Below the pieces are notes generated by a model. It saw only the letters and a program-made list of their open reading frames with translations. It was not told the origin of the DNA and searched no databases. The position numbers and the translations under genes were made by a program. DNA of 64,000 nt from Haliscomenobacter sp. Lineage in GTDB: Bacteria > Bacteroidota > Bacteroidia > Chitinophagales > Saprospiraceae. Of the stretch, positions 56,257 to 64,000 are shown piece after piece. The stretch spans positions 1 through 64,000 of the forward strand of contig NZ_JADKCX010000003.1 in NCBI RefSeq assembly GCF_016718685.1. The letters run 5' to 3'. Positions within the stretch are counted from its first letter, which is position 1, and each line of letters begins with the position of its first letter.

Positions 56257-57750
56257 TTACAACTTCACCACATCCGCAATCTGCTCAATGATGTACACCA
56301 GCAAAATTTCTCCCTTGGCACTGGTTTCCGTACCCAGTAAAAAAACCTCTTCGGCATTGATCTGACGGCAATGCTGGGTGGCGAGGGTAGCGTTAGGGCG
56401 CTGAGCAAATTTGGATTGGAATGGGCGTGTTTCCAGGCGACCAATTTCTTTCATTTCCACCAAAAAAGCCCGGCCTGGGGTATCGGTACGCAGCTTTTTA
56501 CCCCGGTCGTCGGTAGCGCCATTGTTGGGGTCAACAAAAATGAAGAAGTACTTATCGCCTTGCCGGAAGTAAAAACCTGACAAAAAACCCTGCGCAAAAT
56601 CTCCCGCGCGTTGTTGGGCAAAAGAGAAGGGGGTGGGCACCACCCTGATGCGGTGCAAGGCCATGTCGGGGCGGATGTCGATGACCAGCGTGTTGTCGCG
56701 GCGGCCCGCTACCAGGGCATAACTGCCGTCGGGGTCTGCGAATAATTTACCCAAATCATACCCAAAGAGGGTACGATCCATTTGCCCCCGGCTGAGGAAT
56801 TTGTCCTCCGAACCAATATTGAGCGCAGTAGTAAAAGTCTTTTTGTCAATCATATTCAGCCGCTGGATGGTCTGGTTGGCCTCAGCTGTAATTTTGATGG
56901 TAAAAATTCCTTTGTACTCCGAAGTTTCGGATTTACGGAAAAATCCACTGGCCACCATGTCGCCATCACGGTTCATGGAGTAGGCCAAATTGGCCAGGCT
57001 ATACTCCCCTAATTCCAGCTTAATGAGATCAATTTTGCTGGTTTTTCCCGACATGAGCAAAATCAGGCGATCGATGTTTTTTTCCTGCACCTGGGTATTG
57101 GATGTAAATTTTTCGGAATAATTTTCCCCAAAAATAAAGGCGCTCCCGTCATTGCGCATCAAGCAGCCCAAAACCAGAAAATTGCGGTTGGCGTAACCAA
57201 GTACGTACTTCCTGGACCAGAGCGACTCCATTTTTTGGTCAAAAACCTGTACCAATAAGTTCACGGAATCCTGCGGAGGTCCAATTGGCCAATTGAAAAA
57301 CATCATTTTGGAGCTATCGGGTGAGATGCTGTACCCACAAAAAGCGTAAACGGGGATGGGGGGTGTTCGCACTTTGCCAAAGGATTTAACCAAGACCGTT
57401 TTGAGGCTGTCGATGCTCAATTGGACCAGCTCATAAGCCGTACTGCGCTGTGCGGGGTAATAATGTGCGAGCAACAAATTGAGCCGATTGCTCCATTTGA
57501 ATACGGATTCAACCTTGGTACGGGCTCCCTCGGTGTGTAAATCCAGTTCGGTATGAGCAAGTTCTTTTCCCCCTTTTCCCAATATCTGCAGGTCAATTAA
57601 ATTTGGAAACTTAAGGTCATTTTGCCGAATCAATGCCACCTGACTTCCCCCTAAAGGCAAAGCTTCACGGAATTGAAATTCTACGTTTTGGGCAAATAGC
57701 TGGGCAGCAATAAAACAGGATAAAGTTAGGACCAGGTAAAACTTTTTCAT
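56257..57750 (-). CDS. Secreted protein of unknown function
   Basis: A 497-residue protein with a signal peptide (MKKFYLVLTLSCFIAAQLFAQ). No family is recognised. The sequence is beta-rich with repeated aromatic/aspartate segments (LLVQVFDQKMESLWSRKY, GSAFIFGENYSE, GSYALVAGRRDN, KYFFIFVDPNNG), which hints at a propeller-like fold. It starts 34 bases after dnaX on the same strand and ends with a strong terminator. Confidence 0.7.
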   Translation of the reverse strand: MKKFYLVLTLSCFIAAQLFAQNVEFQFREALPLGGSQVALIRQNDLKFPNLIDLQILGKGGKELAHTELDLHTEGARTKVESVFKWSNRLNLLLAHYYPAQRSTAYELVQLSIDSLKTVLVKSFGKVRTPPIPVYAFCGYSISPDSSKMMFFNWPIGPPQDSVNLLVQVFDQKMESLWSRKYVLGYANRNFLVLGCLMRNDGSAFIFGENYSEKFTSNTQVQEKNIDRLILLMSGKTSKIDLIKLELGEYSLANLAYSMNRDGDMVASGFFRKSETSEYKGIFTIKITAEANQTIQRLNMIDKKTFTTALNIGSEDKFLSRGQMDRTLFGYDLGKLFADPDGSYALVAGRRDNTLVIDIRPDMALHRIRVVPTPFSFAQQRAGDFAQGFLSGFYFRQGDKYFFIFVDPNNGATDDRGKKLRTDTPGRAFLVEMKEIGRLETRPFQSKFAQRPNATLATQHCRQINAEEVFLLGTETSAKGEILLVYIIEQIADVVKL

Positions 57751-57784
57751 GCTGGGCTTATTCATATTACGGCTTGTTAAATTT

Positions 57785-59554
57785 TTAATCCCCATCAAAA
57801 CGTAGGCCGAATTTTTCAGCCAAGTCTTTCACCTGGGGGTTTTTTTCATACATCGCCAGCAAACGTTCTTTGTTGTTGAGTGGTCGGACGGGTTTGGTTT
57901 TTTCGCTGGCCAACGTTTTTTCCAGGTCAATTTGTAAAATGAGGTCTTTGCGGCCAAAAGCCTGGCGCAGGTGTTCCATCAAGTTGCGTTCCTGGCGCAA
58001 GGTACTTTCTACCAGATTTGAGCCGACTTTGGCGGTTAAAACTGGATCGTTCCAATGCAATGGAATGTTGTTCAGGATATTGCGGGTAGTTTCTTGTTCA
58101 ACTTTGGTCAGGTATTCGGCCCAGGCTTTTTCGATACTTTCCTGTGTGAGGGCGAGTACGGGTTGGGCGGCGGAATGTTCCGTTTCCGCGTGTACCTCAG
58201 CCATGAGGTCATCCAGACGCCCAATGCGTGGCGTAGAAACCAAATGTGCGGGTGTTGGCTCGGTTTGTTGACTGGGTGTAGCGCTGGAACCTTGCTCCGG
58301 GACGGTTTCATTGCGCTCAGCAGGGGCGCTATTGCCCGTTTTTTTGGCCGGTATGTTTGGAGCCGTTGTTGTCTGGATAAGCGTACCTAAAACTGGTTCA
58401 ATCGGCGTTACATCGGACTCAGGATTTTTTTTTTCAGCCGCGCCTGCGGAAATTTCTACTGCCCGATTGATGTAAGTCATTTTGATGAGGGCCATCTCCA
58501 CATGCAATCGCCTGTTGCGGGCCATGCGGTAATTGATGTCACAATCGTTGCAAAGATTCAGCGCAGTGAGCAAAAAGGAGCTGGGTGAAATGTGCGCCTG
58601 AGTGCGGTAACGTTCCTTTAAATTATCGGTGAGCTCCAGCAAACTGATGGTTTGGGGATCTTTACACATGAGTACATTCCGCAAGTGCTCGGCTAAACCA
58701 TTGATAAAAATATCGGATTCAAAACCCTTGTTCAGGATCTCGTCAAACAGCAACATCACTTGAGCCAGGTCTTCTACCAGCAAGGCATCTACAATTTTGA
58801 AATAATAATCGTAGTCCAATACGTTGAGATTCAGGATCACATCTTCATAATTGATGTGGCTTCCCGAATAGGATACAATGCGGTCAAAAATAGACAGGGC
58901 ATCGCGTAAGGCTCCATCGGCTTTTTGGGCAATGACGTGCAAGGCTTCTTCGTTGGCTGCTATGTTTTCTTTGGCGCTGATCCCTTGCAGGTGCCGCACC
59001 ATCGCGGGAGCCTGAATGCGCTTGAAATCAAAAATCTGGCACCGGGATAGAATGGTGGGAATGATTTTGTGTTTTTCGGTCGTCGCCAAAATAAAAATAG
59101 CGTAGCTCGGTGGTTCTTCCAGGGTTTTTAAAAAAGCATTAAAAGCCTGTTGAGAAAGCATGTGTACCTCATCAATGATAAATACTTTATACTTACCTTG
59201 CTGTGGCTGAAAACGCACCTGTTCAATCAGGGCGCGGATGTGCTCTACACTATTGTTGGAGGCCGCATCCAATTCCGAAATGTTGAAAGAAGCATTGTCA
59301 TTGAAAGAAGTACAAGAAGAGCAAGTATTGCAAGGCTCCAGCTCTTGGCTGGGGTTTTGACAATTGATGACTTTGGCGAGGATCCGGGCACATGTCGTTT
59401 TGCCTACCCCCCGTGGGCCGCAAAACAAAAACGCATGCGCCAGGTGATCATTGCGCAGGGCATTTTTGAGGGTATTGGTCACGTGTTCTTGACCCACAAC
59501 ATCCTCGAAGGTGACTGGGCGGTACTTGCGAGCCGAAACGACAAAATTACTCAT
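57785..59554 (-). CDS. dnaX: DNA polymerase III subunits gamma and tau
   Basis: A 589-residue clamp-loader ATPase. Walker A GPRGVGKT is at 46-53, the zinc finger has CNTCSSC, Walker B is IIDEVHMLS, and the SRC motif is ILSRCQIFDFKRI. A long C-terminal region follows the AAA+ core. The start at 59554 (MSNFVVSARKYRP) is the usual one. Confidence 0.95.
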   Translation of the reverse strand: MSNFVVSARKYRPVTFEDVVGQEHVTNTLKNALRNDHLAHAFLFCGPRGVGKTTCARILAKVINCQNPSQELEPCNTCSSCTSFNDNASFNISELDAASNNSVEHIRALIEQVRFQPQQGKYKVFIIDEVHMLSQQAFNAFLKTLEEPPSYAIFILATTEKHKIIPTILSRCQIFDFKRIQAPAMVRHLQGISAKENIAANEEALHVIAQKADGALRDALSIFDRIVSYSGSHINYEDVILNLNVLDYDYYFKIVDALLVEDLAQVMLLFDEILNKGFESDIFINGLAEHLRNVLMCKDPQTISLLELTDNLKERYRTQAHISPSSFLLTALNLCNDCDINYRMARNRRLHVEMALIKMTYINRAVEISAGAAEKKNPESDVTPIEPVLGTLIQTTTAPNIPAKKTGNSAPAERNETVPEQGSSATPSQQTEPTPAHLVSTPRIGRLDDLMAEVHAETEHSAAQPVLALTQESIEKAWAEYLTKVEQETTRNILNNIPLHWNDPVLTAKVGSNLVESTLRQERNLMEHLRQAFGRKDLILQIDLEKTLASEKTKPVRPLNNKERLLAMYEKNPQVKDLAEKFGLRFDGD

Positions 59555-59601
59555 TGAACCGATTTTGATGTACTTGAGCATAGCTGCACGAGTACAGTTT
59601 G

Positions 59602-59609
59602 CAAACTTA
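59602..59609 (-). promoter_or_regulatory. Promoter -7 box of dnaX
   Basis: Minus strand TAAGTTTG, matching TAnnTTTG, 48 bases before the ATG. Confidence 0.4.
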
Positions 59610-59674
59610 CAAAATTAGAACCGTGCGGGAAAGTACTTCCGCAGGTGAGGCCGAAAATTTTATTTGACCCTTAG

Positions 59675-59706
59675 TTTGACTTTTAAACTAAGTTAGCTTA
59701 TTTTTG
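59675..59706 (+). promoter_or_regulatory. Promoter of the ADP-ribosylglycohydrolase-nadE operon
   Basis: TTTG (59675-59678), 20 bases, TATTTTTG (59699-59706): a full match to the Bacteroidota consensus, 20 bases before the ATG. Confidence 0.7.
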
Positions 59707-59725
59707 AACCATTAAAAAAGAACTT

Positions 59726-60607
59726 ATGCTTCTAGAGGGTGCCATTGGAGATGCATATGGAGCGGGGTTTGAGTTTGTATCTCGACTGATCATTAGGCGA
59801 CGGAATAAACTGGAGAAATACAAACGCCATCCTTTTTATCGAACCATCTGTGGTCATTATACCGATGATACCCAAATGGCTTTGGCGCTAGCCGAACTCA
59901 TTGTTGAAGGTATTGAATGGACTCGCTTGAGTGTTGCCAATAAATTCGTGGAAGTCTTCAAGCGGGATATGCGTCAGGGCTATGCCTTTCGTTTTTTTGG
60001 GTTGCTCCAGGAAGTGAATTCAGGCCAGGATTTATTAGATAAAATTGTCCCCAATAGTGAGCGCAACGGCTCGGCAATGCGGGCATATCCAATTGGTATT
60101 CTGGACACCGAGACAAAGGTTTTGGATAAAACTGAACTCCAGGCACGCATCACCCACGATACCGAATGGGGCGTGTGGTCGGCACAAGCCATCGCACTGA
60201 GTGCCCACTTTTTTTTATACAAAAAAGGAGCGAAAGTCCAGCTTACCCAATATTTGGAGGATTGGCAAAAAATAAAGTGGCCGATCAACTGGCAAGGTGA
60301 GGTGCCCATGAAAGGAAAAGAAACCGTAGAGGCCGTATTGAGCCTGGTGGTACAAGGGGATCGAATGAGCAAAATCTTGATGGAGGCGGTGAATTTGGGA
60401 GGAGATGCAGATACCGTAGCCTCTCTGGCATTAGCCTTAAGCAGTGTTTGCCCGGAAATTGAAAAAGATTTACCCGACTGGATGTTTGAACAGTTGGAAA
60501 ATGGCCCTTATGGCCGCAGTTTTATCGAAGAACTTGATCAAAAACTTTTGGCGCAATTGCCCGGAGTAGGTACAGTTCTACCTTCATTTGTCAATCGAAA
60601 TTTGTAA
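59726..60607 (+). CDS. ADP-ribosylglycohydrolase family protein
   Basis: A 293-residue ARH/DraG fold. GAIGDAYGAGFEF opens it, HYTDDTQMALALAE (residues 44-57) and NLGGDADTVASLAL (about 227-240) carry the metal ligands. These enzymes remove ADP-ribose from proteins or small molecules. It precedes nadE by 2 bases, which links ADP-ribose removal and NAD synthesis in one transcript. Confidence 0.9.
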   Translation: MLLEGAIGDAYGAGFEFVSRLIIRRRNKLEKYKRHPFYRTICGHYTDDTQMALALAELIVEGIEWTRLSVANKFVEVFKRDMRQGYAFRFFGLLQEVNSGQDLLDKIVPNSERNGSAMRAYPIGILDTETKVLDKTELQARITHDTEWGVWSAQAIALSAHFFLYKKGAKVQLTQYLEDWQKIKWPINWQGEVPMKGKETVEAVLSLVVQGDRMSKILMEAVNLGGDADTVASLALALSSVCPEIEKDLPDWMFEQLENGPYGRSFIEELDQKLLAQLPGVGTVLPSFVNRNL

Positions 60608-60609
60608 AT

Positions 60610-62247
60610 ATGCGTATTGCTATCGCCCAATTCAACGCCCATATCGGCAACTTTGAAGGCAATTTGACCAAAATGCTTCAGATGACCGAAGACGCCAAAC
60701 AACAAGGCGCTGACATCATCTGTTTTCCCGAGCTGGCTACTTGTGGCTATCCGGCGCGGGATTTTTTAGAGTTTGACGACTTTATCCACCAGGCTGACGC
60801 CAGTATTCATACACTGGCCAAAGCTGCTCAGGGTATCGCCATTGTGGTGGGTTCGCCAACCCGGAACCCACAGATTGAGGGGAAAGATTTGTACAACTCG
60901 GTGTACTTTCTGGCTTATGGCCGGGTGGAATTTGTACAACACAAAGCCTTGTTGCCTACTTACGACGTGTTTGATGAATACCGCTATTTTCAACCGGCAT
61001 CGGAATTCAAGATCGTCGAATACATGGGCAAACGCATTGCCCTCACGGTTTGTGAAGACATTTGGAACGTTGGCAATGAAAATCCGCTTTACACCATTTG
61101 TCCAATGGACGAAATGATGCCCTACCAACCGGAGTTGATGATCAACGTATCGGCTTCCCCTTTTTCCTGTGATCACGCGCCGGAACGCATCCACGTCGTC
61201 CGGGCCAATGTAGAGCGTTACAATGTGCCGATTTTTTACGTCAATCACGTAGGCGGGCAAACCGAATTGTTGTTTGACGGAGGCTCAGTAGTGATGTCGC
61301 CCAATGGTAATGTGTACGATGAGATGCCCTTTTTTGAAGAATGTATCCGGGTATACGAGCTGGACGAAGTGATGGCTGGGCAAAAACAAGTGGAGCAGCC
61401 TCGTGGAAAAATAGCCTTGATGCACGACGCCTTGCTGATGGGTATCCGCGATTATTTTGGCAAATTGGGGCTCAAAAAAGCCATTTTGGGGCTTTCCGGG
61501 GGAATTGACTCCGCCGTCACGGTAGTGTTGGCCGCGCGCGCCCTTGGCGCTGATAATGTGCGGGTGCTCCTGATGCCTTCGCAATACTCTTCCGATCACT
61601 CCGTGAATGATGCCCGAAAATTGGCCGAAACCCTGGGTGTACAGTACGATTTGATCGCTGTAGAACCCATGTATCAGGCTTACATGGAAACCCTCAAGCC
61701 ACACTTTTGGGGCTTCCCATTCAACATCACCGAAGAAAACTTGCAAGCACGGATCCGGGGCATGTTGCTCATGGCTTTTTCCAACAAATTTGGACACATC
61801 CTGCTCAATACCAGCAATAAAAGTGAAATGGCGGTGGGTTACGGCACCCTTTACGGCGACATGTGTGGCGGGCTTTCGGTGCTCGGCGATGTGTACAAAA
61901 CCGAGGTATATGAACTGGCGCACTACATCAATAAAGATGCGGAAGTGATCCCCGAAAACTCCATCACCAAACCACCTTCAGCGGAATTGCGCCCCGACCA
62001 AAAGGACAGCGACAGCCTTCCGGACTACGACATCCTCGATGCCGTGCTGTACAATTACATCGAACGCCACCAGGGCCCCAAAGAATTGATTGAAATGGGC
62101 TTTGACGATGCCCTGGTACGCCGGGTATTGCGCCTGGTCAACATCAACGAATTCAAACGCCACCAGACAGCACCAGTATTGCGGGTATCCGCCAAGGCAT
62201 TTGGAATGGGACGACGGATGCCGATTGTGGGGAAATACCTTTCGTAG
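60610..62247 (+). CDS. nadE: Glutamine-dependent NAD+ synthetase
   Basis: A 545-residue enzyme. The N-terminal nitrilase-type glutaminase has FPELATCGYPARDFL (Glu), HKALLPTYDVFDEYRYF (Lys) and TVCEDIWN (Cys). The C-terminal synthetase has LSGGIDSAVTV (P-loop, about 295-305), NTSNKSEMAVGYGTLYGD and PSAELRPDQKDSDSLP. It converts NaAD to NAD+ with glutamine nitrogen. The GGTTCG hairpin starts directly after its stop. Confidence 0.95.
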   Translation: MRIAIAQFNAHIGNFEGNLTKMLQMTEDAKQQGADIICFPELATCGYPARDFLEFDDFIHQADASIHTLAKAAQGIAIVVGSPTRNPQIEGKDLYNSVYFLAYGRVEFVQHKALLPTYDVFDEYRYFQPASEFKIVEYMGKRIALTVCEDIWNVGNENPLYTICPMDEMMPYQPELMINVSASPFSCDHAPERIHVVRANVERYNVPIFYVNHVGGQTELLFDGGSVVMSPNGNVYDEMPFFEECIRVYELDEVMAGQKQVEQPRGKIALMHDALLMGIRDYFGKLGLKKAILGLSGGIDSAVTVVLAARALGADNVRVLLMPSQYSSDHSVNDARKLAETLGVQYDLIAVEPMYQAYMETLKPHFWGFPFNITEENLQARIRGMLLMAFSNKFGHILLNTSNKSEMAVGYGTLYGDMCGGLSVLGDVYKTEVYELAHYINKDAEVIPENSITKPPSAELRPDQKDSDSLPDYDILDAVLYNYIERHQGPKELIEMGFDDALVRRVLRLVNINEFKRHQTAPVLRVSAKAFGMGRRMPIVGKYLS

Positions 62248-62356
62248 AGTTCGGGGGTTCGAGAGTTCGGGGGTTCGGGGGTTCCACGACGGACACCTCG
62301 GCTACGCTGGGCGACCATCGTGGAACCTTCGAACCCCCGAACCCCCGAACCCTCCC
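62248..62356. repeat. GGTTCG-type microrepeat hairpin (copy 5)
   Basis: It fills the gap between convergent stops: AGTTCGGGGGTTCGAGAG, TTCGGGGGTTCGGGG, then GGTTCCACGA facing TCGTGGAACC and TTCGAACCCCCGAACCCCC. The loop is about 28 bases. Flush with the nadE TAG on the left and the NIPSNAP TAA on the right. Confidence 0.85.
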
Positions 62357-63118
62357 TTATTTCATCGGCGAAAAATCCAACGCTTTCAAATACAAAGACT
62401 CCACCTTGACCGTGAGCGAGCCTCCAGCTTTGTCTTCTGATTCTTTGCGCACCCGAATCCATTCAGGATCGTTGCGAAAATCGGTGAAGGCTTTTAAACC
62501 TGCCTCCTGACTGGGATGGGAGAGGATATAAATGAGTGTTTCTTGAGCAGGATAGGCATCTACAACCGTCCAGTACCAGAGATTGGTCATGCCGTACTTT
62601 TCAAAAAGTTTGCAGGTATGATTGCGGAAACGTGCCAGCAGATTGGGCAATTTACCCGGCGTGGCATTGTACGTGCGCAACTCAAAAACCCGGCCTTTAG
62701 CGCCAGCACTGGAAAATTTTTCTTTTGAGAAATCAGTGGGGCTTAAGAAATGCCTTTCGGTTTTGGCTTCCAGTCTGCCTACCGATTCAGACTCTTCAAT
62801 GCCTTTTTTCCATTTGGGGTCGCGCAGAAAATCTTTAGTGGCGCGCAACCAGGCTGCCTGGTTGTAATAAGACAAAATGCAAACTATGCGCTCATCATTT
62901 GGATCTACTGGTGACCAAAAACCTTCAACTTGGACGTTGTGCTTGCGGTAGAGTGGTACTGCAAAACGGCGATAGCGATTCTGCAAATACTTGAGTCGCC
63001 CTGGTTCGGCGTAGTGAATTTGGATTTCGTAGTAGCGGGGTAATTTTTCGCTGATCGTTTTTTCACCTACCGTAAAAAGGCTGGAAATACAAAAGAATAA
63101 GGTGTAAACCATTCCCAT
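62357..63118 (-). CDS. NIPSNAP family protein
   Basis: A 253-residue protein with a short N-terminal hydrophobic segment, probably a signal peptide, and two NIPSNAP ferredoxin-like domains (YYEIQIHYAEPGRLKYLQNRY and VFELRTYNATPGKLPNLLARF, each followed by FWSPVD/YWTVVD). The role of the family is unclear. Confidence 0.87.
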   Translation of the reverse strand: MGMVYTLFFCISSLFTVGEKTISEKLPRYYEIQIHYAEPGRLKYLQNRYRRFAVPLYRKHNVQVEGFWSPVDPNDERIVCILSYYNQAAWLRATKDFLRDPKWKKGIEESESVGRLEAKTERHFLSPTDFSKEKFSSAGAKGRVFELRTYNATPGKLPNLLARFRNHTCKLFEKYGMTNLWYWTVVDAYPAQETLIYILSHPSQEAGLKAFTDFRNDPEWIRVRKESEDKAGGSLTVKVESLYLKALDFSPMK

Positions 63119-63195
63119 ATTGACACACTTTTATGCCAAACTACAATTTAGTTGGGGAATCGCCAAATACAGGATTAAGGTTCTAGTCTATTTTA

Positions 63196-63858
63196 TTATT
63201 TCCTGAGAAAAATGCGCCCATCATTTTTCAAAATACTTCCTTCCGCCACATATCCCCGCACTGGGCACAAGGGATAAATCACCGCATCTCGGCCCACAAT
63301 TGTCCCCGGGAAAAGCACCGCATTGCTGCCAATTTCTACCCGGTCGCCGATCAGGGCACCAAATTTTCTCAAGCCTGTGCCCATTTTTTTTTCCTCCAAA
63401 TAGACATTGATTTCGTCGTGGGTAGATTTGAAGTTGGACAAAATGGCGCCTGCTCCCAAATGGGCGCGATGCCCCAGAATGGAATCTCCCACATAATTGA
63501 AATGAGGGATTTGGACTTCATCAAAAAGAATCGCATTTTTTACTTCACTTGAATTACCCACCACTACCTGGTCGCCCATGATGACTTGATCGCGGATGAA
63601 GGCCGAATGACGGATCTGGCAATTGCGCCCAATGATGGCTGGCCCCATGATCAAGGCGGTTTTTTCGATATAGGTGCCCTGCCCGACCCAAACTTGCGGG
63701 GCAATTTCTTCAAAGTCGGCGGGAAGCTGTTGCGCCAACTCCTGGATGTATTCCGCTATTTTGGGCAGCACCTCCCAAGGATAATGCACCCGTTCCAACA
63801 GCGGAGCAGCCAGGGTGTGGCTGAAATCAAAAAGTCGGATACTTAATGGATGCATCAT
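63196..63858 (-). CDS. Left-handed beta-helix (hexapeptide) protein, GlmU C-terminal-like
   Basis: A 220-residue protein with hexapeptide repeats (ALIMGPAIIGRNCQIRHSAF, VIMGDQVVVGNSSEV, SILGHRAHLGAGAILSNFK). The motifs match the acetyltransferase half of GlmU-type enzymes, including the YVGDSILG and LSNFKSTHDE region. The pyrophosphorylase half is absent, so it is probably an acetyltransferase or a non-catalytic homologue. Confidence 0.8.
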   Translation of the reverse strand: MMHPLSIRLFDFSHTLAAPLLERVHYPWEVLPKIAEYIQELAQQLPADFEEIAPQVWVGQGTYIEKTALIMGPAIIGRNCQIRHSAFIRDQVIMGDQVVVGNSSEVKNAILFDEVQIPHFNYVGDSILGHRAHLGAGAILSNFKSTHDEINVYLEEKKMGTGLRKFGALIGDRVEIGSNAVLFPGTIVGRDAVIYPLCPVRGYVAEGSILKNDGRIFLRK

Positions 63859-64000
63859 TCACGATTGTTTCCGTTCCTTATCAAAAAATGCTTGGCCAAT
63901 ATGAGCACTGCTATGGTGGTGAGTGCACCCATGACCCAAATTGGCACAATGGCGTCATTTGGCAAAAAAAGACCTACTTTATTGATTGCACTCCAGATGT
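63858..64000 (-). CDS. C-terminal end of a membrane protein, partial
   Basis: A frame open from the right edge to a TGA at 63858-63860, encoding a hydrophobic segment (VPIWVMGALTTIAVLILAK) and a short basic tail. Its stop overlaps the start of the beta-helix gene, so the two are coupled. Too little is present to name a family. Confidence 0.55.

Overview
The window looks like a chromosome segment of a Bacteroidota bacterium, probably from the Saprospiria (Haliscomenobacter- or Lewinella-like). This is inference from SprB-type adhesin repeats, a lone UpxY-type NusG, DUF4271 next to hemD, an AmgK-RapZ fusion, few Shine-Dalgarno sites, TTG starts, and several promoters with the Bacteroidota -7 box TAnnTTTG. 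No phage, integrase, transposase or CRISPR array was seen. 

Layout. 1-6931 (minus) is a huge secreted SprB-repeat adhesin broken by many frameshifts and running off the left edge. 7317-16289 holds housekeeping and envelope genes: epimerase, MBL hydrolase, PpiD-like foldase, LAS-type peptidase, Atl protein, DUF2147, two RNA methyltransferases and a phosphoesterase. 16370-31309 (minus) is a polysaccharide export and precursor region: wHTH/nucleotidyltransferase, lhgO, DegT aminotransferase, upxY, UDP-glucuronate epimerase, cpsB, wecB, wza, glf, wzc, AmgK-RapZ, flippase and SDR. It has kinase, phosphatase, export lipoprotein and precursor enzymes but no glycosyltransferase or polymerase. 31402-35318 (minus) holds a CE15-like esterase, pyrD, lrgAB and a small membrane protein. 

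35429-42574 (plus) is tRNA-Phe followed at once by a his operon, hisG-D-C-(N)B-H-A-F. A 16-residue leader peptide with six His codons lies between the tRNA and hisG, followed by an 11-bp terminator with nine T and a 9-nt antiterminator partner: a complete classical attenuator. 42725-63858 holds a 2-oxoacid dehydrogenase E2, cinA, birA, rsfS, ftsH, hemD, DUF4271, DUF1573, M28 and M1 peptidases, dnaX, an ADP-ribosylglycohydrolase with nadE, NIPSNAP and a left-handed beta-helix protein. 

Two patterns cut across the window. First, many intergenic spaces hold long hairpins whose arms are runs of a degenerate 7-10 bp unit (GGTTCGNG, GTTGAAAA, GGTTGATA, GCGAAAA, CACAGATT and others), starting directly after stop codons and sometimes supplying the last codons or the stop. 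Second, several genes carry single-base breaks (ppiD, lhgO, lrgB, hisH, the M1 peptidase, many in the adhesin) and cpsB has an in-frame TAA. Some breaks sit in homopolymers, so sequencing error is a live explanation. A nearly pure G-then-C tract near 44069-44180 may be an assembly artefact.
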